From positions 682,001 through 746,000 of the forward strand of contig CAVVAB010000012.1 of assembly GCA_963746155.1 (NCBI GenBank): a DNA stretch of 64,000 nt. The letters run 5' to 3'. The position numbers and the translations under genes were made by a program. The notes beneath the pieces are model-generated. The model saw nothing but the letters and a program-made list of their open reading frames with translations. It ran no database searches and was not told where the DNA came from. The stretch is from AC-32 sp963746155 (GTDB taxonomy: Bacteria > Actinomycetota > Thermoleophilia > Gaiellales > Gaiellaceae). Positions 1-9,050 of the stretch are shown here, piece after piece (position 1 is the first letter of the stretch; the number at the start of each line of letters is the position of its first letter).

Positions 1-1
1 G

Positions 2-950
2 GCGGTCAACCTCTGGAAGACCCCGGTCGACTTCTTCAACGTCTTCCTGATCGGGCTCACGATCGGCTGTGTCTACGCGCTGATCGCGCTCGGGTACACG
101 CTCGTGTACGGGATCCTCCAGCTGATCAACTTCGCCCACGGCGACGTGTTCGCGCTGAGCGGGCTTTTCGCGACGACGATCATCACGTCGCCTCCTCGGG
201 CTGACGTCCGCGACCTCGGCGATCGGGGTCGTCGGCGGCCTCGCGCTCACGTTCCTGATCGCGATGGTGTTCGGAGCGGGCATCAACGCGGGGATCGAGT
301 TCGTCGCGTACCGCCGGCTTCGAAACGCGCCGCGGCTCTCGGTCCTGATCACCGCGGTCGGCATGTCGTTCATCCTCCAGAACGTCGGCCAGGCCTTCTA
401 CGGCGCGAACTACATCAGCGTCGACAAGCTGATCCCGCACACCGCCGTGTTCAGCTTCAAAGGCGTCCACTACGAGTGGGACGCGCTGTTCGTGATCCTG
501 ATGACGGTCCCGGTGCTGATCATCCTCTCCTGGCTGGTGAAGTCGACACGCCAGGGCAAGGCGATGCGGGCCACCTCGCAGGACCCCCAGGCCGCCGCGA
601 TCATGGGCATCAACGTCAACCGGACGATCACGTTCACGTTCGCGCTGGCCGGTGCGCTCGCGGGCATCGGCGCCACGCTCTTCCTCGTCGAGTTCAACAT
701 CCGCTACGACACGGGGTTCACGCTCGGCCTGATCGCCTTCACTGCCGCGGTCGTGGGCGGAATCGGCAACCTGCCCGGAGCCGTTCTCGGCGGGGTCCTG
801 ATCGGGCTGATCCAGGCGTTCAACGAGGGCCTCTCGTGGAACGCTCCCGGCGGTGACTGGACGCGCTCGATCGTCTTCGCGATCCTGATCTTGATCCTCG
901 TCTTCCGGCCCGAGGGCCTGCTCGGCGAACGCACGCCCGAGGGCGTGTGA
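2..950 (+). CDS. livH: branched-chain amino-acid ABC transporter permease LivH (5' partial, frame break)
   Basis: Inner-membrane permease of a LivHMGF-type importer for branched-chain or related amino acids. The gene enters the window already in progress. It reads LIGLTIGCVYALIALGYTLV and LINFAHGDVF, typical of the LivH N-terminal half, then hydrophobic helices to the family C-terminus FRPEGLLGE. The frame changes by one base near position 191 (TCG-C-CTC-CTC): removing one C joins SGLFATTIITS to LLGLTSATSAIG without loss, so an intact protein is likely. The stop overlaps the next start (TGATG). The start codon and any binding-protein gene lie upstream of the window. Confidence 0.85.
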
Positions 951-3053
951 TGGCGGAGCAAGGCCCTAGCCCGAGATCCTCGCCACGCGGCATCGCAGGC
1001 CAGGTCGGCGGGGCAAGAGACGAGATCTCGCGCGGCTGGCGCCGGATCCCCGAGCGAGCGAGGCGGTGGATCCCCGTGCTCGTCGTGCTCGCGATCGTGA
1101 TCCCGTACCCGTGGTACTGGGCGAGCCTGCCGCAGAACCACGTGTGGGAGTTCTGGCTCCAGTTCTCGAGCCCGCACGACGCGGTCACGATCCTGACGTT
1201 CGTGATCATGGCGGTCGGCCTCAACATCGTGGTCGGTTACGCGGGGCTGCTCGACCTCGGCTACGTCGCGTTCTACGCGCTCGGCGCGTACACCGCGGCC
1301 TGGCTCGCATCGGGGCAGTTCCAGCAGGTGAACTGGCACTTCGGCGCGATCGGGATCGGGCCGGACACGCGCGGAATCCACATCTCGATCTGGCTCGCCT
1401 TCCTCGCCGCCGCGATCGTGACCGCGGTCGGCGGGATCTTCATCGGGCTGCCGACGCTTGCGCCTGCGCGGCGACTACCTCGCGATCGTCACGCTCGGCT
1501 TCGGCGAGATCATCCCGCAGTTCGTCCGCAACGCGGACAACCTCCACGGCTTCGACCTCACCCACGGGACGTTCGGCATCAGCCCGATCGACTCGCCCGG
1601 GTTCGGGAACACCCTGCACGACAAGGTGGGCTTACCAGCCAGCTACCAGCAGTCGTTCAATGCCGACAAGCTGTTCTTCTGGACCGCGATTGCCCTCCTG
1701 CTGCTGACCGTCTTCTGCTCGGTCCGGCTGCGAGACTCGCGCCTCGGCCGCGCCTGGATCGCGATCCGGGAGGACGAGACGGCAGCGGCGGCGATGGGCA
1801 TCCCGCTGATGCGCACCAAGACCTGGGCGTACGCGATCGGCGCGTTCTTCGGCGGGCTGGCCGGCGCCTACCTTGCGAGCTTCAACTCCGGAGCCTTCCC
1901 GAGCCAGTTCGACTTCAACATCTCGGTCTTCCTCCTCTGCATGGTCGTCCTCGGAGGAATGGGGAGCATCTGGGGCGTGATCGTCGCGGGCACGCTGCTC
2001 GCATGGCTGAACGTGGCCGGCCTCGCCAACATCGGCACCTGGCTGAACGAGAACGCCTTCCCGAGCTCGCATCAGATCGACGTGCCCAAGTACGAGTTCG
2101 GGATCTACGGCGTGATCATCGTCCTGATGATGCTCTTCCGCCCGACAGGCCTGATCCCCGAACAGAGGCGCAAGCGCGAGATCGAGGAAGGCGGGCACGA
2201 CGAGTCGCTGTACGAGATGCGCGGCGCCGAACGAGCCCGGAGCGGGAGAGAGGGCATGAGCGAGCCTGCGAGCCCGGAGAACGGCGACCTGCTCGTCGCC
2301 GCGGCGATCCGCAAGGAGTTCGGCGGTCTGCTTGCGATCAACGACCTCGACTTCACGATTCCGTACCGGTCGATCGTGAGCCTGATCGGGCCGAACGGGG
2401 CCGGGAAGACGACGTTCTTCAACACGCTCACCGGGCTCTACAAGGCGACGGCCGGGCGCGTCTACTTCGACGGCGCGGACGTGACCAACAAGCCGCCGCA
2501 CGCGATCGTGAAGGCCGGCATCGGCCGCACGTTCCAGAACATCCGCCTCTTCCCGCAGATGACCGCGCTCGAGAACGTCCTCGTCGGGATGCACTCGCGC
2601 ATGAAGGGAAGGATCCTCGGCTCGATCTTCCTGACCCCGAAGGTGCGCCGCGAGGAGCGCGAGGCGCGCGAGAAGGCGCGGGAGCTGATCAGCACGGCCG
2701 GGCTCGGGAACGTCGACGACAAGCTCGCCGAGAGCCTCTCGTACGGCGACCAGCGGCGGCTCGAGGTCGCGCGGGCGCTCGCGACCGAGCCGAAGCTCCT
2801 GCTCCTCGACGAGCCGACCGCGGGGATGAACCCGCAGGAGACCGTGGTCTTCATCGACTTCGTCTCGGAGCTGCGCGAGAAGCGGCCGATCGCGATCCTG
2901 CTGATCGAGCACGACATGCGCGTCGTGATGGGCGTCTCCGAGCGGGTGACGGTGCTCGACTACGGCGAGAAGATCGCGGAGGGGACGCCGAAGGAGATCC
3001 AGGAGGACCCGCGCGTGATCGAGGCGTACCTCGGCAAGGAGGCGATCGCGTGA
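950..3053 (+). CDS. LivM-LivG fusion: branched-chain amino-acid ABC permease joined to its ATPase
   Basis: Residues from about 45 to 425 form a LivM permease (VGLNIVVGYAGLLDLGYVAF, then RLRGDYLAIVTLGFGEI, ending MMLFRPTGLIPEQRR). The reading frame then continues without a stop through a linker of about 40 residues into a LivG ATPase with Walker A GPNGAGKTTF, signature LSYGDQRR, Walker B LLLLDEPTAGMNP and H-loop LIEHDM. An in-frame ATG at 2256, after a purine-rich GGGAGAGAGGG stretch, could also start LivG separately. A single extra T at 1458/1459 (CTTG for CTG) breaks the permease half; without it LPTLRLRGDY is restored. It works with LivH and LivF. Permease-ATPase fusions are known in this family but are a minority arrangement. 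Confidence 0.85.
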
Positions 3054-3788
3054 GCACGCTACCGACGCGACGGCGAGGTCCTCCTCACGCTCGAGGGCGT
3101 CCACACGTTCTACGGGCGGATCGAGGCGCTCAAGGGCATCTCGCTCGAGGTGCGCGAGGGCGAGATCGTCACGCTGATCGGCGCGAACGGCGCGGGCAAG
3201 TCGACGACCCTTCGCTCGATCAGCGGGCTGAACCAGCCGAGGAGGGGAACGATCACCTTCGAGGGCCGGGACATCACGCGCCGGCCGCCGCACGAGATCG
3301 TCGAGCTCGGCATCTCGCAGTCGCCAGAAGGAAGGCGGCTCTTCCCGCGGATGAGCGTGCTGGAGAACCTCGAGATGGGCGCGTTCCAGCGCAAGGACCG
3401 CTCGGAGATCAAGGAGGACATCGAGCGCGTCTACTCGCTCTTCCCGCGCCTGGCCGAGCGCAGGAGCCAGAAGGGCGGGACGCTCTCGGGCGGCGAGCAG
3501 CAGATGTGCGCGATGGGCCGGGCGCTGATGGCGCGGCCGAAGCTGCTGATGCTGGACGAGCCCTCGCTCGGCCTCGCGCCGATCTTCGTCGAGAAGATCT
3601 TCGAGATCATCGGCGAGATCAACGAGCAGGGGACGACCGTCCTGCTCGTCGAGCAGAACGCGCTGATGGCGCTCGACGCCTCGCGCCGCGGCTACGTGCT
3701 CGAGACCGGCCGGGTCGTGCTCACGGACGACGCCAAGCTGCTGCGCGAGAACGAGCAGGTCCGCAAGACCTATCTAGGCGTGAGCTAG
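3050..3788 (+). CDS. livF: branched-chain amino-acid ABC transporter ATP-binding protein LivF
   Basis: Second ATPase of the importer, powering uptake in the cytoplasm. Walker A GANGAGKSTTL, signature LSGGEQQM, Walker B LLMLDEPSLGLAP and H-loop/switch LLVEQNALMAL are the LivF pattern. The likely start is GTG 3050, overlapping the LivG stop (GTGA). Its frame must shift by one base at 3068 (ACG-C-GAC) to give MSTLPTDGEVLLTLEGVHTF and then the conserved body. Without that shift the first possible start is GTG 3150, which would cut the N-terminal strand just before Walker A. It ends with the family-typical RKTYLGVS. Last gene of the liv operon. Confidence 0.85.
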
Positions 3789-3863
3789 AGCACCGGTTTA
3801 GGATTGCCTGCTCGGCAAGGTCGGGACGTGACGCCCGGCTCCCAGCAGCGGAAAGGATCGAAC

Positions 3864-4781
3864 ATGCAACGTCTGAAGGTCTCGCTTTTCGGGAGCCTCG
3901 CGCTCGTCTCTCTCCTGGCACTCGTCGCGGCCGGCTGCGGCGGCGGCAGCAAGAGCTCGACCGGCGGAGCCGGAACGACCACTACTTCGGCTTCGACCTC
4001 TGGCGCCAATTCGGCCGTCGCGGCACAGGTCCCGAGCAAGTACAAGTCGATGACGCTGAAGGTCGCCACGGATGCGACCTACGCCCCGAACGAGTTCATC
4101 GCCTCTGACGGGAAGACCATCGAGGGCATGGACCCCGATCTCGCTCAGGCCCTCGCCAAGGTGATGGGCATCAAGGTCAAGGTCGTCAACGCGAGCTTCG
4201 ACACGATCATTCCGGCGCTCGCCGCCGGTAAGTACAACTTCAGCATGGCGTCTTTCACCGACACCAAGGAGCGGCAGAAGGTCGTCGACTTCGTCACATA
4301 CTTCTCGGCCGGAACGTCCTTCTACGTGAAGGCGAGCGGAGGTCCGACGATCAACTCGCTCGCCGATCTGTGCGGCCACTCGGTCGGGGTCGAGCGCGGG
4401 ACGACGCAGGCAGCCGACTCGACTGCCCAGAACGCGAAGTGCAAGGCTGCCGGCAAGCCGGGGGTCAAGGTCAGCGTCTTCACCGACCAGAACGGCGCGA
4501 ATCTCTCCATCGCAAGCGGTCGTGCTCAGGTCGGGATGGCCGACTCGCCTGTGGCTGCGTACATCGTCAAGAAGTCGAACGGCCAGTTCAAGCTGACGGG
4601 CAAGTCGTACGGGACCGCGCCCTACGGGATCGCGATTCCGAAGGGAAGCGGTTTGGCCAAGCCGATCCTCTCTGCGCTCAAGGTCCTGATGTCGAACGGC
4701 CAGTACAAGGCGATCCTGACCAAGTGGGGTATCGAGGACGGCGCCATCACGAATCCGCAGATCAACGGCGCAACCAGCTAG
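3864..4781 (+). CDS. amino-acid ABC transporter substrate-binding lipoprotein (family 3)
   Basis: Exported lipoprotein that captures a polar or charged amino acid and delivers it to the permease encoded downstream. ATG 3864 follows a good Shine-Dalgarno (GGAAAGGA), so longer in-frame starts upstream are unlikely. Residues 1-25 are a lipoprotein signal peptide with lipobox VAAGC, followed by a Gly/Ser/Thr linker. The mature part has the SBP_bac_3 pattern: LKVATDATYAPNEFI, an EGMDPDLAQALAKVMG segment, FDTIIPALAAGKYNF and VGVERGTTQA. Length is 305 aa. The exact substrate cannot be read from sequence; glutamate or glutamine are common for this three-gene layout. Confidence 0.88.
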   Translation: MQRLKVSLFGSLALVSLLALVAAGCGGGSKSSTGGAGTTTTSASTSGANSAVAAQVPSKYKSMTLKVATDATYAPNEFIASDGKTIEGMDPDLAQALAKVMGIKVKVVNASFDTIIPALAAGKYNFSMASFTDTKERQKVVDFVTYFSAGTSFYVKASGGPTINSLADLCGHSVGVERGTTQAADSTAQNAKCKAAGKPGVKVSVFTDQNGANLSIASGRAQVGMADSPVAAYIVKKSNGQFKLTGKSYGTAPYGIAIPKGSGLAKPILSALKVLMSNGQYKAILTKWGIEDGAITNPQINGATS

Positions 4782-4805
4782 GCGCCAGGAGGTCCGAGGG
4801 CCTCG

Positions 4806-5762
4806 ATGACCGCCGGAGACGCCGCCGATCCGGTCAGGCCTGAAGAGATCAAGGCGATCCCGGTTCGCCACCCAGGGCGCTGGGTGGCGGCCGCGATCAT
4901 CATCGTCCTCGGCGCGACCGTCGCCAAGTCGATCGCGACCAACCCACGCTTCCAGTGGGGGATCATCGGCGACTTCTTCTTCTCGAGCCGCGTCCTCCAC
5001 GGCCTCGTTCTCACGCTCGAGCTCACGGCGCTGTCGATGGCGATCGGGATCGCGCTCGGGACGCTGCTCGCGGTCATGCGCCTTTCGCCGAACCCCCTTG
5101 TCTCCGGCGCGAGCTGGGTCTACATCTGGCTCTTCCGCGGAACGCCGGTCCTCGTACAGATCCTCTTCTGGTTCAACATCGCGGCGCTCTACCCGCGCTT
5201 CTCGATCGGAATCCCGTTCGGGCCGCAGTTCGTGCACTTCACTGCCGCCGCCGCGATCACGCCGTTCGTCGCGGGCATGCTCGCCCTCGGGCTGAACGAG
5301 GGCGCCTACATGGCGGAGATCGTGCGGGCGGGCATCATCTCGGTCGAGGAAGGCCAGACCGAAGCCGCCCAGAGCCTGGGCATGACCCGGCTGCAGACGA
5401 TGCGGCGGATCGTCCTGCCGCAGGCGATGCGGGTGATCATCCCGCCGACCGGCAACGAGACGATCTCGATGCTGAAAACGACCTCGCTCGTCAGCGTGAT
5501 CGCCGTGACCGAGCTCCTCTACTCGGTGCAGCTGATCTACGCCGTCAACTACCGGACGATTCCGCTGCTCATCGTTGCGAGCATCTGGTACCTGATTCTG
5601 ACCACCATCCTCACGATCGGGCAGTACTACGTCGAGCGCCACTACGGTCGCGGCGCCACCCGCGACCTACCCGAGACGCCGCTCCAGCGACTTCGACGGA
5701 ACCTGTTCTCTTTCCGCCATGGGAGCGCTGAGCTTCCCGAGGCATCCGGGGAGCGAAGATGA
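4806..5762 (+). CDS. polar amino-acid ABC transporter permease (HisMQ/GlnP family)
   Basis: Inner-membrane permease paired with the upstream binding lipoprotein and the downstream ATPase. An extra N-terminal segment of about 25 residues precedes the first helix (WVAAAIIIVLGATVAKSI). The HEQRO-type core follows: LVLTLELTALSMAIGIALGT, WLFRGTPVLVQI, and the EAA loop EGQTEAAQSLGMTRLQTMRR-IVLPQAMRVIIPP that contacts the ATPase. Length is 318 aa, longer than the usual 220-250 because of both tails. The stop overlaps the next start (ATGA at 5759), which indicates translational coupling. Confidence 0.88.
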   Translation: MTAGDAADPVRPEEIKAIPVRHPGRWVAAAIIIVLGATVAKSIATNPRFQWGIIGDFFFSSRVLHGLVLTLELTALSMAIGIALGTLLAVMRLSPNPLVSGASWVYIWLFRGTPVLVQILFWFNIAALYPRFSIGIPFGPQFVHFTAAAAITPFVAGMLALGLNEGAYMAEIVRAGIISVEEGQTEAAQSLGMTRLQTMRRIVLPQAMRVIIPPTGNETISMLKTTSLVSVIAVTELLYSVQLIYAVNYRTIPLLIVASIWYLILTTILTIGQYYVERHYGRGATRDLPETPLQRLRRNLFSFRHGSAELPEASGERR

Positions 5763-6526
5763 CCACGCCGATGGTCAAGGCCGAGGGCGTCCACAAGCGC
5801 TTCGGCCGCCTCGAAGTGCTGAAGGGGGTTTCGCTGGAGGTCGAGCCGGGCCACGTTGTTTGCATGATCGGTCCGTCGGGTTCGGGGAAGTCGACCTTCC
5901 TCCGCTGTATCAACCACCTCGAGAAGATCGACGCCGGCCGGCTGTCGGTCGACGGGGAGCTTGTCGGCTACAGACAGGTGGGCGACAAGCTCTACGAGCA
6001 GCGCGACGCCGAGGTTTGCCGCGACCGAGCAGAGATCGGGATGGTCTTCCAGCGCTTCAATCTCTTCGGACACATGACGTCGCTCGAGAACGTCATCGAA
6101 GCGCCGGTCCACGTGAGGAAGGTGCGGAGGAGGGAGGCGATGGCGCAGGGGAAGGTGCTGCTCGAGCGGGTCGGACTCGCCGACAAGCTGGACGTCTATC
6201 CCTCGCAGCTCTCAGGCGGCCAGCAGCAGCGCGTCGCGATCGCACGGGCGCTCGCGATGAAGCCGAAGCTGATGCTTTTCGACGAGCCCACCTCGGCTCT
6301 CGATCCGGAGCTCGTCGGCGAGGTTCTCGACGTGATGAAAAGCCTGGCGCTCGACTTCCAGACGACGATGATCGTGGTCACTCACGAGATGGGCTTCGCG
6401 CGCGAGGCCGCCGACCGCGTGCTGATGATGGACGACGGGCGCATCATCGAGGAGGGGCCGCCGAAGCATTTCTTCGATGCTCCGCGCGAGGAGCGGACGA
6501 AGCAGTTCCTAGCCGCGATTCTTTAG
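5759..6526 (+). CDS. polar amino-acid ABC transporter ATP-binding protein (GlnQ-like)
   Basis: ATPase of the polar amino-acid importer. Walker A is GPSGSGKSTFLRCIN, the Q-loop is MVFQRFNLFGHMTSLEN (diagnostic of the GlnQ/HisP group), the signature is LSGGQQQRVAIARALA, Walker B is LMLFDEPTSALDPE and the H-loop is VVTHEMGFAREA. Length is 255 aa, usual for the family. It ends with the family-typical TKQFLAAIL. Third gene of the operon. The following gene is on the opposite strand and converges on it, and no clear terminator hairpin is visible in the 23-base gap. Confidence 0.92.
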   Translation: MTTPMVKAEGVHKRFGRLEVLKGVSLEVEPGHVVCMIGPSGSGKSTFLRCINHLEKIDAGRLSVDGELVGYRQVGDKLYEQRDAEVCRDRAEIGMVFQRFNLFGHMTSLENVIEAPVHVRKVRRREAMAQGKVLLERVGLADKLDVYPSQLSGGQQQRVAIARALAMKPKLMLFDEPTSALDPELVGEVLDVMKSLALDFQTTMIVVTHEMGFAREAADRVLMMDDGRIIEEGPPKHFFDAPREERTKQFLAAIL

Positions 6527-6549
6527 ACGGCCACCAGCAAGCGAACGCC

Positions 6550-8061
6550 TTATGGGGAAACGCGAAGCGGGAAATACGGCGGGGCGAGCAGGTAGCCGAC
6601 GCGCGCCTGGCCGTCCGCGCGGCCGTGAGCGAGCTCCAGCGCGGCGCCGACGCTGCCCGCGGGGACGAAGCCCAGGTGACGCGCGGCGACCGCGTCGCGG
6701 CAGCCGGCCACGATCACGGACCCGAGCCTGCTGAGAGCGGGCGCGCAGCCCGCCCAGTCGGCGAACGGGAGCAGCGGATGGCAGGTGCGCCCCTCGCGGT
6801 AAGCGGCGATGGCCCGCGCGTCGGTCGCGGCGGCGTGTTCTGCCTCCGCGAGCTCCTCGAGCTCCCGTGACCCGAGCGCGCGCAGCGCCTGGAAGACGGC
6901 CCGGTAGGGCTGCTGTGTCGGGTGCGCGTAGTGGCGGCGAAAGCGGTTGAGCAGGATCAGCGTCCCGCCCTCGGCGACCGGGAAGCTGTCGCGCCAGAGC
7001 CGCAGCGCGAGGCCGAGCGCGAGGTAGGCGGCGAGCAGCGGGTTCGGCCGCTCGCGCGGGAGGTGCGGGGTCGTCCGCGGGACGCCGACGCAGATCGCGT
7101 CGAGCCGTCCCTCGAGCGGTGTGGAGCGCGCCTCGACCGCGCGGAGAAGCGCCTCCGCGTGCGCCACGGACGGCGGTCCGGCGAAGGCCGCGGCCGCGCT
7201 CAGCTCCCGCCTGAACGAGCGCATCGTGCGCTCGCGCGCGAAGCCGGGAAGGAGCCCGAAGCCCAGCCTGAACGGTGAGCGGACGATCCGCTCGAGCGCC
7301 TCCGGCTCGTACGGGTAGCCGCGCGCGGCGCCGGTCAGCCGCGGCTGGTTGAGGACGAGCGAGGCGCCGATCAGGCCCACCTTTCGCGCGAGCCGTCGCT
7401 CGAGCTCGAGGCCGATGCTCCAGCCCTGCGAGGTGCGGGTCTCGAGCAGCGAGTCCGCGCCCGCAGCCCGGAGCGCATGCGTGCCGGAGGCGCCGACCAG
7501 CGCCGCAGGGCCTCCGTGCAGGACGGTCTCGGCGGCGGTCATCGTCAGGACGAGGTCGGTCTCGACCAGCGCCGGGCTGACCCGCAGCGGAACGCCCGCC
7601 GTCTCGCCCAGGTCGACCAGGCCCGGATCCTCGGCGTCGTGGATGACGACCGTCCCCTGGAAGCTGCGCGCGAACCCGGGAGAGACGATGCCGAGCCGCT
7701 CGAGGTCGCGGCGCGCCGGCCTGCGCATCAGCCCGCTCGCCACGAGCAGCGTCTGGCGCTCGACCGGCACTCCCGCGCGCGCCAGCTCGACCGAGGCGGC
7801 GGAGAGCGCGGCCTCGCGCGGGTCCTGCTGCGCTCCCGGAAGCGGCAGCGAGGGCGGCTCGACGACGATCGTCGCGCGGCCTCCCCGCGGGGCGAGCGCG
7901 GCCAGCGGCTGGCCCGCGAGCGGAAAGCGGAGCGCGTCGCGCAGGGCGACCGCGACGTCGGCGATCGGCTCTCCGGGCGGCGGCGGCCGCAGCACGACCG
8001 CGTCCTCGGGCGCGTCGACCACGACGACGCGGCTTCCAGAGAGGAGCGGCAGCCGCGTCAC
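6550..8061 (-). CDS. DUF2088 / lactate-racemase-like (LarA N-terminal fold) protein
   Basis: Cytoplasmic protein of about 503 aa resembling the LarA superfamily. Supporting segments are an early Asp/Pro-rich nucleotide-like loop (VVVVDAPEDAVVLRPP), a central VVIHDAEDP, LVLTMTAAETVLHGGPAALVGA and the late GTLILLNRFRRHYAHPTQQPY. In LarA the His residues bind a nickel-pincer cofactor and the enzyme racemises lactate. Here no larB/larC/larE genes are in the window and the substrate is unknown. GTG 8061 is chosen because it lies just after the stop of the upstream GNAT gene and begins VTRLPLLSGSRVVVV. Longer starts would run through that gene. Confidence 0.6.
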   Translation of the reverse strand: MTRLPLLSGSRVVVVDAPEDAVVLRPPPPGEPIADVAVALRDALRFPLAGQPLAALAPRGGRATIVVEPPSLPLPGAQQDPREAALSAASVELARAGVPVERQTLLVASGLMRRPARRDLERLGIVSPGFARSFQGTVVIHDAEDPGLVDLGETAGVPLRVSPALVETDLVLTMTAAETVLHGGPAALVGASGTHALRAAGADSLLETRTSQGWSIGLELERRLARKVGLIGASLVLNQPRLTGAARGYPYEPEALERIVRSPFRLGFGLLPGFARERTMRSFRRELSAAAAFAGPPSVAHAEALLRAVEARSTPLEGRLDAICVGVPRTTPHLPRERPNPLLAAYLALGLALRLWRDSFPVAEGGTLILLNRFRRHYAHPTQQPYRAVFQALRALGSRELEELAEAEHAAATDARAIAAYREGRTCHPLLPFADWAGCAPALSRLGSVIVAGCRDAVAARHLGFVPAGSVGAALELAHGRADGQARVGYLLAPPYFPLRVSP

Positions 8062-8065
8062 TGGG

Positions 8066-9031
8066 CTAGGGAATCGACCGGTAGAGCCGGAAGAAGCTCG
8101 TGCGGAAGCCGCGCCTGGGCCAGAAGCGCGAGGCGAGCAGGTTCGTGACACGCCAGTCGGTGAGCATCACCCGGTAGTCCTCCTCGGCCGCCCAGGCGAG
8201 GCCGGCCTGCGTGAGCGCGACGCCGATCCCGCTGCCGCGGGACTCGGGAATCGTCGCGGCGAAGCCCAGGGTGCACGCGTTCTCGGGGCGGGTGAGGCCC
8301 CGGTGCTCGGGAGAGCGTTCGGCTGGGACGAATGACCAGCACGCGACCGGCCGGCCCTCGCGGAAGCCGATCATGACGGTCTCCTCGTCGTCGGCGAGCG
8401 TCCGCTCCCACTCCTCCCGCGAGTCGTCCCGCGACCACGAAAAGCCCCCGAACACGGGTGAGGCGCGCTGGTGGTCGGGCAGCGTGATGTCGACGTCGAT
8501 CAGCTCCTCGATCTCGTCCTCTCTCGGGGGGCGGATCTCGAAGCCGTCCGGGATCGCGACCTCCGTGCTCGTCGGCACCTCCCGGATCCCGTGCGCCTGC
8601 TGCTGTCCGAAGCCGAGTCGCCACCATGCGTCGAGCAGCTCGGCGTCGTGAGCCGGGACGATGGCGGCGTGACGCGTGTTGCCCTCCTCGACCCAGGGCC
8701 CGGCGGCGAGCCCGTACAGGTCGCGGACGTCCTCGGCCCGCTCGACCGCGTGGCCGGCGGCCTCGACCCAGACGTTCTCGCCCCACTCCTTCGCGGCGCG
8801 CGGAGCGCCGATCAGGTAGCCGGCCAGGCGCCCGTCCCGCAGCGCGGCCGCGCCGGAAGCGCCGTTCGCACGCCAGGCCAGCTCGATCTCCGCGCGCGCG
8901 GCCGCGGGGTCCTCGTAGCGCCCCGAAATGAGCGGCTCGGCCTGCCGATGGCGCGCGTGGCGGGCGGCGAGGAGCGCCGCCGCGTCCTCGAGATGCTCGT
9001 CGCCGAACGGGACGACCTCGGGCGTGCTCAT
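8066..9031 (-). CDS. GNAT-family N-acetyltransferase (two-domain)
   Basis: 321-aa protein with a C-terminal GNAT domain: CTLGFAATIPESRGSGIGVA carries the acetyl-CoA-binding (R/Q)-x-x-G-x-G/A loop, followed by LAWAAEEDYRVMLTDWRVTN and a final FWPRRGFRTSFFRLYRSIP strand. The N-terminal half (DLYGLAAGPWVEEGNTRHAA) is a degenerate second GNAT-like unit, as in other tandem acetyltransferases. Substrate is unknown. The ATG at 9031 faces the polA start, leaving only 19 bases between the two start codons, so both promoters must be very compact. It is followed after 4 bases by the LarA-like gene, probably co-transcribed. Confidence 0.75.
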   Translation of the reverse strand: MSTPEVVPFGDEHLEDAAALLAARHARHRQAEPLISGRYEDPAAARAEIELAWRANGASGAAALRDGRLAGYLIGAPRAAKEWGENVWVEAAGHAVERAEDVRDLYGLAAGPWVEEGNTRHAAIVPAHDAELLDAWWRLGFGQQQAHGIREVPTSTEVAIPDGFEIRPPREDEIEELIDVDITLPDHQRASPVFGGFSWSRDDSREEWERTLADDEETVMIGFREGRPVACWSFVPAERSPEHRGLTRPENACTLGFAATIPESRGSGIGVALTQAGLAWAAEEDYRVMLTDWRVTNLLASRFWPRRGFRTSFFRLYRSIP

Positions 9032-9037
9032 CGGACG

Positions 9038-9043
9038 TAGACT
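9038..9043 (+). promoter_or_regulatory. -10 box of polA (leaderless-type promoter)
   Basis: TAGACT lies 7 bases before the polA ATG at 9051. A transcript from it would begin at or within a base or two of the start codon. No convincing -35 is visible, since the divergent GNAT gene occupies that space. Confidence 0.5.
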
Positions 9044-9050
9044 CGCAGAG

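Noticed and set aside
183..1381. Long reverse-strand frames opposite the liv genes
   Set aside because: They are Arg/Asp/His-rich shadows of high-GC coding sequence with no motif, and real genes explain the region.
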